This document shows, one piece after another, positions 58,843-64,000 of a DNA stretch of 64,000 nucleotides (position 1 is its first letter; the number at the start of each line of letters is the position of its first letter). The translations under genes were made by a program, and so were the position numbers. The notes beneath the pieces are model-generated. The model made no database searches, was not told the DNA's origin, and saw only the letters and a list, made by a program, of their open reading frames with translations. The stretch is from Marinobacter sp. F4218. Lineage in GTDB: Bacteria; Pseudomonadota; Gammaproteobacteria; Pseudomonadales; Oleiphilaceae. The stretch covers positions 1,922,001 to 1,986,000 of the forward strand of contig NZ_JAHZIL010000003.1 in the NCBI RefSeq assembly GCF_019443085.1, in the 5' to 3' direction.

Positions 58843-61800
58843 TGTTTGCCGGCATCATCCGACACGGCACCCTCGTTGCGGTTATCGCACTGATTGTGGC
58901 AATTCTCGGGACGGCGGCTGCGTTCCGGATACCGGTGCAGATGATCCCGGACCTGGAAGTCCGTACCGTGACCGTGGAAACCCGTTGGCCGGGCGCCACG
59001 CCCCAGGACATCGAGAAAGAGATCCTGATCGAGCAGGAGCGTTACCTGCGCAATGTGCCGAACCTGAGCCGGATGATGGCGACCTCCGAGAGTGGCTATG
59101 CGGAGATCGAGCTGGAGTTTCCGTTCGGTGTCGACATCACCGAAACCCTCATTCAGATCAACAATGCCCTCAGCCAGGTTCCTGATTACCCCCGAAACGT
59201 GGATGAACCGCGCATTGTAGCCGCCTCCTTCTCCTCCAATTCGTTCATGTACCTGCGCGTCTCGACCCTGGAAGGCAACCCGCGGGAGCTGGACATCGAG
59301 CTGATGCGCGATTTCATTGAAGACCGGGTGCGCCCCCGGATGGAAAGCGTACCCGGGGTGTCCGAGGTGGAAGTCGGTGGCGGCGCTGACCGGCAGATGC
59401 AGATCATTGTCGACGCGGCGGCGCTGGCCCAGCGTGGCCTGAGCCTGGTGGAGCTGCGCGATGCGGTTACCGACCGCAACCGGGACATCTCCGGTGGCGA
59501 AATCGAGTCCGGCAAGCGCCGCTACCTGCTGCGCACCGTCGGCCGCTTCGACGATATCGAGGCGCTTGAACGGCTGGTGGTGCGGCGCACGGGTGACAGT
59601 GTGGTGCGGTTGGCGGACGTTGCCCGGATCGAGCCCGGGCACTCGCGCATCCGGCAACTGGCGAAGATCAATGGCCGCCGGGTGATTGGTCTGCAGGTCC
59701 GGCGCGAAAGCGGCTCCAACGTTATCGACATCAAGCACGCGATGATGAACGAGGTGGCGGCCATCAACGAGGAGGTCCTCCGGCCGGCGGGTCTGGTCCT
59801 GGAACTGACGGCCGACGATGCCCGCTACGTCGAGGCATCCGTCGCCAACGTCTGGACCAACCTGGGCATAGGCGCGGTGTTCGCCACCCTGGTCATGTAC
59901 CTGTTTCTTCGTTCCGGACGGGCCACCCTGGCCGGCGTGTGCGGGGTCCCCCTGTGTGCCATCGCAGCCTTCCTCGGCCTGCTGATCACCGGTCGCACCA
60001 TCAACGTGATCTCGCTGGCGGGCATTGCCTTCGCCATCGGTATGACGGTGGACAACAGCATCGTGGTGCTGGAGAACATCGAACGGCATCGACGGTTGGG
60101 CCTGGATCGTTTCGAGTCGGCCCTCAAGGGCGTGAAGGAAGTCTGGCCGGCGGTGCTGGCCTCGACCGCCACCACCATACTGGTCTTCCTGCCGATCCTG
60201 TTCATTCAAGAGGAAGCCGGGCAGCTGTATTCCGACGTCGCCATCGCCATTTCGGCCGCCATCCTGGCGTCCATGCTGGTGGCCATCACGGTGATCCCGA
60301 CGCTCTGCGCCCGGCTCGATTTTGGCCGCGGATCGGTCCAGACCGACCAGTACGGCAATGAGACCGCCGGCGGCTGGGCCACCACCGTGATGGCGGCCGT
60401 GCGCTGGCTGGTGGCCGGATCAATGCGCCGCATCCTGGTGATCGCCACGACGGTGCTGGTCAGCGCCTGGGTGATCCTGTTCCTGACGCCACCGGCGGAG
60501 TACCTGCCTGAGGGCGAGGAACCCAAGACCTTTGCCGCCATGAGCGCACCGCCCGGCTACAACCTGGACGAAATGGCCGCGATCGGGCAGCAGGTGGAGG
60601 ACCATTTCCTGCCCCATGTGAATGCGGATGGCGCGGCCTACGCAGCCGGCGAGACCGGCGTTCCACCCATGGCCTACCTGAACCTGCAGATCACGCCCAC
60701 CGGCCTGAGAATCATCGCGGAGACCCTGGAGCCGACGCACATCGAGGCGTTGATGGACGAGATCACCCGGGTTTACGAGCAGTTTCCGGGCATGCGCGCG
60801 TTTGCCGCCAAGGGGTCGATTATTTCCAGCAATGATGGCGGCACCCGCAGCATCAATCTGGATATTTCCGGCCCGGACCTGGTCTCGGTCTATCAGGCCG
60901 CCAACGCCGCCTACCGGCGGGCCGAGGCCATTTTCGACAACCCCCGGATCCAGAGCCAGCCGCCCACCTTGTCCCTGGCGCAGCCGCTGATCCAGATCCG
61001 CCCGGATTGGGACCGGGCGGCCGAACTGGGCCTGGATACCGAAGCCATCGGTTTCACGGTAGCGTCGCTGACTGAAGGCAGTTACATCGACGATTTCTTC
61101 CTCGATGACGACAAGATCGATATCTACCTGTACGGCCGAGAGGGCCGGGGTTCAAAGCTCGCCCGGCTGCCGGATGTCATGGTGCACACTCCGGAAGGCG
61201 CCACCCTGCCGCTGTCCAGTGTGGCGGCCATCGAGGAAACCGTGGATACCAGTGTGGTCAGGCGGGTGGACGGTCGGCGAACGGTCACGCTCAACGTGAT
61301 TCCACCCGGGGATGTCCCGCTGGAAGCCGGCGTGGAACGGGTGCGTACCGAGTTGCTGCAGGCGATGCGAGAGAAAGGCACGCTGCCGGCCAGCGTGAAC
61401 GTCGACATCTCCGGCGCCAGTGACCAGCTCAACGCCACCCGTGACGCCCTGGCCGGCAACTTCATCATCGCCATAGCGATCGTCTACCTCGTGCTGGTGG
61501 CGATCTTTGCGCACTGGGGCTTCCCCCTGCTGATCCTGACCGCGATTCCCCTGGGTGTCGCCGGCGGCATTGTCGGCCTGGCCTTGATGAACCTGGTCGG
61601 GGGCCAGCTGCCGTTGCTCGGCCTGCAGCCGCTGCGCCAGCCCTTCGACATGATCACCATGCTGGGTTTCCTGATTCTGATGGGCACGGTGGTGAATAAC
61701 CCGATTCTGGTGCTGGACCAGGCGCGCCAGAATTTGCGCCACAAGGGCGCCTCGGTGGTGGACGCGGTTACGGATGCGGTCCGCACCCGCCTGCGCCCCA

Positions 61801-62012
61801 TTGCCATGACGACCCTGACCACGCTGTGTGGCCTGTCGCCCCTGGTGTTCCTGCCGGGCGAGGGTACGGAGCTCTATCGTGGTGTGGGGGCGATTGTGCT
61901 GTTTGGCCTGGTGGGTGCGGCTATTGTGACGGTGACGTTTCTGCCGGCGCTGACCATTGTTGTTCTGGGCTGGCGGGAGCGTTGGCAGGCTGCTTCGGGG
62001 GCTGGCCGGTAG
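58842..62012 (+). CDS. RND-family efflux transporter permease
   Basis: A 1056-residue inner-membrane proton-driven pump with the RND layout: one N-terminal helix, two large periplasmic loops and twelve helices. Typical segments are FAIGMTVDNSIVVLENIERHRRLG (TM4 acidic relay region), PLPVQMIPDLEVRTVTVETRWPGATPQDIEKE-type start (IPVQMIPDLEV) and a C-terminal FLILMGTVVNNPILVLDQARQ. More like the AcrB/MMPL-type multidrug or small-molecule class than the CusA metal class, because Cus-type Met residues are not evident. Follows its adaptor in an operon. Confidence 0.92.
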   Translation: MFAGIIRHGTLVAVIALIVAILGTAAAFRIPVQMIPDLEVRTVTVETRWPGATPQDIEKEILIEQERYLRNVPNLSRMMATSESGYAEIELEFPFGVDITETLIQINNALSQVPDYPRNVDEPRIVAASFSSNSFMYLRVSTLEGNPRELDIELMRDFIEDRVRPRMESVPGVSEVEVGGGADRQMQIIVDAAALAQRGLSLVELRDAVTDRNRDISGGEIESGKRRYLLRTVGRFDDIEALERLVVRRTGDSVVRLADVARIEPGHSRIRQLAKINGRRVIGLQVRRESGSNVIDIKHAMMNEVAAINEEVLRPAGLVLELTADDARYVEASVANVWTNLGIGAVFATLVMYLFLRSGRATLAGVCGVPLCAIAAFLGLLITGRTINVISLAGIAFAIGMTVDNSIVVLENIERHRRLGLDRFESALKGVKEVWPAVLASTATTILVFLPILFIQEEAGQLYSDVAIAISAAILASMLVAITVIPTLCARLDFGRGSVQTDQYGNETAGGWATTVMAAVRWLVAGSMRRILVIATTVLVSAWVILFLTPPAEYLPEGEEPKTFAAMSAPPGYNLDEMAAIGQQVEDHFLPHVNADGAAYAAGETGVPPMAYLNLQITPTGLRIIAETLEPTHIEALMDEITRVYEQFPGMRAFAAKGSIISSNDGGTRSINLDISGPDLVSVYQAANAAYRRAEAIFDNPRIQSQPPTLSLAQPLIQIRPDWDRAAELGLDTEAIGFTVASLTEGSYIDDFFLDDDKIDIYLYGREGRGSKLARLPDVMVHTPEGATLPLSSVAAIEETVDTSVVRRVDGRRTVTLNVIPPGDVPLEAGVERVRTELLQAMREKGTLPASVNVDISGASDQLNATRDALAGNFIIAIAIVYLVLVAIFAHWGFPLLILTAIPLGVAGGIVGLALMNLVGGQLPLLGLQPLRQPFDMITMLGFLILMGTVVNNPILVLDQARQNLRHKGASVVDAVTDAVRTRLRPIAMTTLTTLCGLSPLVFLPGEGTELYRGVGAIVLFGLVGAAIVTVTFLPALTIVVLGWRERWQAASGAGR

Positions 62013-62034
62013 CGGTCTTCTTTGGGGGGTATCG

Positions 62035-62137
62035 CCGCTTCGGGGGTGCGGTGTCTTTTTTTTGTTTGGGAAAAGGAACTCGCTGCGCTCAGACAGCTTT
62101 TTCCTGGCAGAAAAAAGACACCGCACCCCCAAATCGG
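62035..62137. repeat. Variable-arm palindromic repeat, copy C
   Basis: Perfect 20-bp arms (62042-62061 and 62111-62130), extending outward to 27 bp with two mismatches, flank the core AACTCGCTGCGCTCAGACA and an inner GGAAAAGG/CTTTTTCC stem. It separates the convergent RND pump and nirD genes. Confidence 0.87.
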
Positions 62138-62166
62138 CTTGTTCGGCTGCTCAGATAGACCGCTTT

Positions 62167-62535
62167 TCAGGCTACGGCGGATTCTGACTGGTCGATTGGC
62201 ACTTCCAGACGGATTTTGTCGCCGTCCAACAGCACGGGATAGGTTTTGACCGACACGTTTTCATCTTCCAGGCACTGACCGGTTACCAGGCTGAAGTGTT
62301 GTTTGTAGAGCGGTGAGGCAACCACCGGTTCGCCTTTCAGATCACCGGTAATGCCCCGGGCCAGAACGTTAGTGCCGCTGAACGGATCGGTATGGCTGAT
62401 GGCGAACAGGGCGGGCAGCCGGTGCGGCAGATAGAATACCGCCACCGGTCCGTCGTCAGTCCAGACCGCAATACCGGATTCCGGCACCAGATCCTCAACG
62501 GTACAAACTGCGTCCCAACAGGTCCGAGCTTTCAT
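62167..62535 (-). CDS. nirD: Nitrite reductase (NADH) small subunit
   Basis: A 122-residue Rieske-fold protein (TCWDAVCTVEDLVPESGIAVWTDDGPVAVFYLP ... HTDPFSGTNVLARGITGDLKGEPVVASPLYKQHFSLVTGQCLED). As usual for NirD, the cluster-binding Cys/His pairs of true Rieske proteins are not conserved. It partners NirB in ammonium-forming, NADH-dependent nitrite reduction. It lies 157 bases downstream of nirB, a gap occupied by a hairpin and a palindromic repeat. Confidence 0.9.
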   Translation of the reverse strand: MKARTCWDAVCTVEDLVPESGIAVWTDDGPVAVFYLPHRLPALFAISHTDPFSGTNVLARGITGDLKGEPVVASPLYKQHFSLVTGQCLEDENVSVKTYPVLLDGDKIRLEVPIDQSESAVA

Positions 62536-62561
62536 GGTTGTTCTCCTTTAGCTTTGTCTAT

Positions 62562-62577
62562 CTCAGGGTTCCCTGAG
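62562..62577. terminator. Small perfect hairpin between nirB and nirD
   Basis: CTCAGGG/CCCTGAG with a 2-base loop, just upstream of nirD. Without a T-run on the minus strand it is more likely a pause or mRNA-processing site than a full terminator. Confidence 0.4.
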
Positions 62578-62580
62578 TGA

Positions 62581-62668
62581 GGCGGTATGGGTGTGCTTTT
62601 CCGCCGGGAAATAGATGTCTGAGCGCAGCGAGTTCTTTTTCCCAGAGGAAAAGTACTCCCTTGCCGCC
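62581..62668. repeat. Variable-arm palindromic repeat, copy D (degenerate)
   Basis: 22-bp arms (62581-62602 and 62647-62668) with four mismatches flank the shared core (GAGCGCAGCGAGTTC). It sits inside the nirB-nirD intergenic region and is the most decayed of the four copies. Confidence 0.75.
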
Positions 62669-62692
62669 ACGCTCCTGCACCCAGAAAACAGG

Positions 62693-64000
62693 CTAGGCTG
62701 ACTCCAAAACCGGCCGCCGCTGATCCCGTTCGGTCGTCCACTGCTGCACCGGGTCCTTCTGCTCCGGCGCGTTCACAAACTCCCGGAACCGCTTGCGCTT
62801 CTCCGGATCCTCCACCGCGGTCTTCCACTCGCACTGGTAGGTGTCGACGATGCCGTCCATGTGCTCGTCCAGTTCCGCACAGATCCCCAGGCTGTCCTCC
62901 AGTACTACCTGCTTCAGGTAATCCAGGCCGCCCTCCAGGTTTTCCATCCAGACACTGGTGCGCTGCAGCCGGTCGCCGGTGCGCACGTAGAACATGATTA
63001 CCCGGTCGATGGTCCGGATCAGTTCCTCGTCCGACAGATCGGTGGCAAACAGGTCGGCGTGGCGCGGGCGCATGCCGCCGTTGCCGCAGACGTAGAGGTT
63101 CCAGCCGTTCTCGGTGGCAATGACCCCGAAGTCCTTGCTCTGGGCCTCGGCGCACTCCCGGGTGCAGCCGGACACCGCCATTTTGACCTTGTGCGGCGCG
63201 CGCAGGCCCTTGTAGCGGTTCTCCAGGAGGATGGCCATGCCCACGCTGTCCTGGACGCCGTACCGGCACCAGGTGCTCCCGACGCAGGATTTGACCGTCC
63301 GCAGGGACTTGCCGTAGGCGTGACCGGTCTCGAAGCCGGCGGCGATGAGTTTTTCCCAGATTTCCGGCAGTTCGCTCAGGGTGGCGCCGAACAGGTCGAC
63401 CCGCTGGCCGCCGGTGATCTTGGTGTACAGGTTGTACTGCTTGGCCACCTCGCCCAGGACAATCAGCTTGTCCGGGGTGATTTCACCGCCAGGGATGCGC
63501 GGCACGATGGAGTAGGTGCCGTTTTTCTGCATGTTGGCCATGAAGGTGTCGTTGGTGTCCTGCAGTGGCACGTGGTCGGTGGCCAGAATGTGGTCGTTCC
63601 AGCAGGTGGCCAGGATGGAGGCCACCGTCGGTTTGCAGATGTCGCAGCCGTGGCCCTTGCCGTGCTGGCTGATCAGGGTGCGGAAGGTGCGAATGCCGTT
63701 GACCTTGACGAGGTGGAAGAGCTCCTGACGGCTGTACGGGAAGTGCTCGCACAGATCCTTGCTGACCTCGACCCCGCGTTTTTCCAGTTCGCTGTCGACG
63801 ACATTCTTGAGCAGAGCGGTGCAGCCACCACAGCCGGTACTGGCCTTGGTTTCGGCCTTGACGCTGCCAAGGTCGCCGCAGCCAGCGTCAATGGCGCCGC
63901 AGATGTCACCCTTGCTGACGTTGTGGCAGGAGCAGATGGACGCGGTTTCCGGTAACGCATCCGGACCCAATGCCGGGGCGCCGCCCTGGCTTTCCGGCAG
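62693..64000 (-). CDS. nirB: Nitrite reductase (NADH) large subunit, C-terminal part (5' truncated)
   Basis: The frame is open to the window edge, so about 435 C-terminal residues are seen and the FAD/NADH N-terminal domain lies outside. Present are a BFD-like [2Fe-2S] domain (ICSCHNVSKGDICGAIDAGCGDLGSVKAETKASTGCGGC), the ferredoxin-like half-domain and the siroheme/[4Fe-4S] motifs CVGSTWC and CTREC (C-x5-C and C-x3-C). It reduces nitrite to ammonium with NirD. Transcribed toward nirD. Confidence 0.95.
   Translation of the reverse strand: MPESQGGAPALGPDALPETASICSCHNVSKGDICGAIDAGCGDLGSVKAETKASTGCGGCTALLKNVVDSELEKRGVEVSKDLCEHFPYSRQELFHLVKVNGIRTFRTLISQHGKGHGCDICKPTVASILATCWNDHILATDHVPLQDTNDTFMANMQKNGTYSIVPRIPGGEITPDKLIVLGEVAKQYNLYTKITGGQRVDLFGATLSELPEIWEKLIAAGFETGHAYGKSLRTVKSCVGSTWCRYGVQDSVGMAILLENRYKGLRAPHKVKMAVSGCTRECAEAQSKDFGVIATENGWNLYVCGNGGMRPRHADLFATDLSDEELIRTIDRVIMFYVRTGDRLQRTSVWMENLEGGLDYLKQVVLEDSLGICAELDEHMDGIVDTYQCEWKTAVEDPEKRKRFREFVNAPEQKDPVQQWTTERDQRRPVLESA

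Noticed and set aside
58683..60209. 508-codon minus-strand frame across the RND adaptor/pump junction
   Set aside because: Antisense to two conserved genes; His/Gln/Asp-rich shadow composition.

Overview
The window looks like chromosomal core DNA of a marine, moderately halophilic gammaproteobacterium, most likely Marinobacter or a close relative. This is judged from gene content only: an ectoine operon with its own aspartokinase, a wax-ester-synthase/DGAT protein, an NhaP2-type cation antiporter, several Na+-coupled transporters, a FdsGBACD-type formate dehydrogenase, two SPFH/NfeD membrane modules and a NirBD nitrite reductase. Coding density is high. I see one tRNA (Gly, anticodon CCC) and no rRNA, insertion sequence, prophage or CRISPR array.

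Layout. 1-5 kb: 5'-truncated long NfeD plus slipin, a murein-lipoprotein-like gene next to an L,D-transpeptidase, an antiporter and tRNA-Gly. 5-15 kb: NDH-2, a TetR regulator divergent from an AhpD-like gene with three operator palindromes between them, a NosR/NirI-type flavin/Fe-S membrane protein, a LOG protein, an alanine symporter and small genes. 14.4-21.7 kb: a formate dehydrogenase operon (fdsG-B-A-fdhD-fdsD) with a divergent ModE/LysR-like regulator. 21.9-25.9 kb: membrane protein, SDR and a polar amino-acid ABC transporter.

26.2-35.1 kb is the most unusual part: a DUF3179 protein, a cytochrome c with a Cys-Pro-rich repeat domain, a short protein resembling DUF6969, an ECF sigma factor with a zinc-finger anti-sigma, a fused VTT-membrane/flavoprotein disulfide reductase, a radical SAM protein, a sodium:solute symporter and an aberrant metallophosphoesterase-like protein. 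TGTAAY-N17-GTC occurs with exact spacing upstream of all three forward transcription units, and a related GGTCAC-N17-GTC lies upstream of the sigma gene itself. I infer a self-regulated ECF regulon controlling an uncharacterised redox, metal or metalloid function.

35.2-40 kb: ectA-ectB-ask with no ectC, then a highly structured intergenic region and a divergent sigma-70 factor. 40-54 kb: housekeeping and signalling genes (tag, PPTase, pdxH, MHYT/GGDEF, DUF748, yfbR, SPFH/NfeD pair, SDR, diguanylate cyclase, class II amidotransferase, metal-dependent hydrolase). 54.4-64 kb: AraC regulator, TM2 protein, WS/DGAT, RND efflux pair, nirD and 5'-truncated nirB.

Four extragenic palindromes (near 32.6, 55.7, 62.1 and 62.6 kb) share a nearly identical central core but have long outer arms that differ in sequence from copy to copy while staying self-complementary. 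I treat them as a repeat family; I know no name for it.
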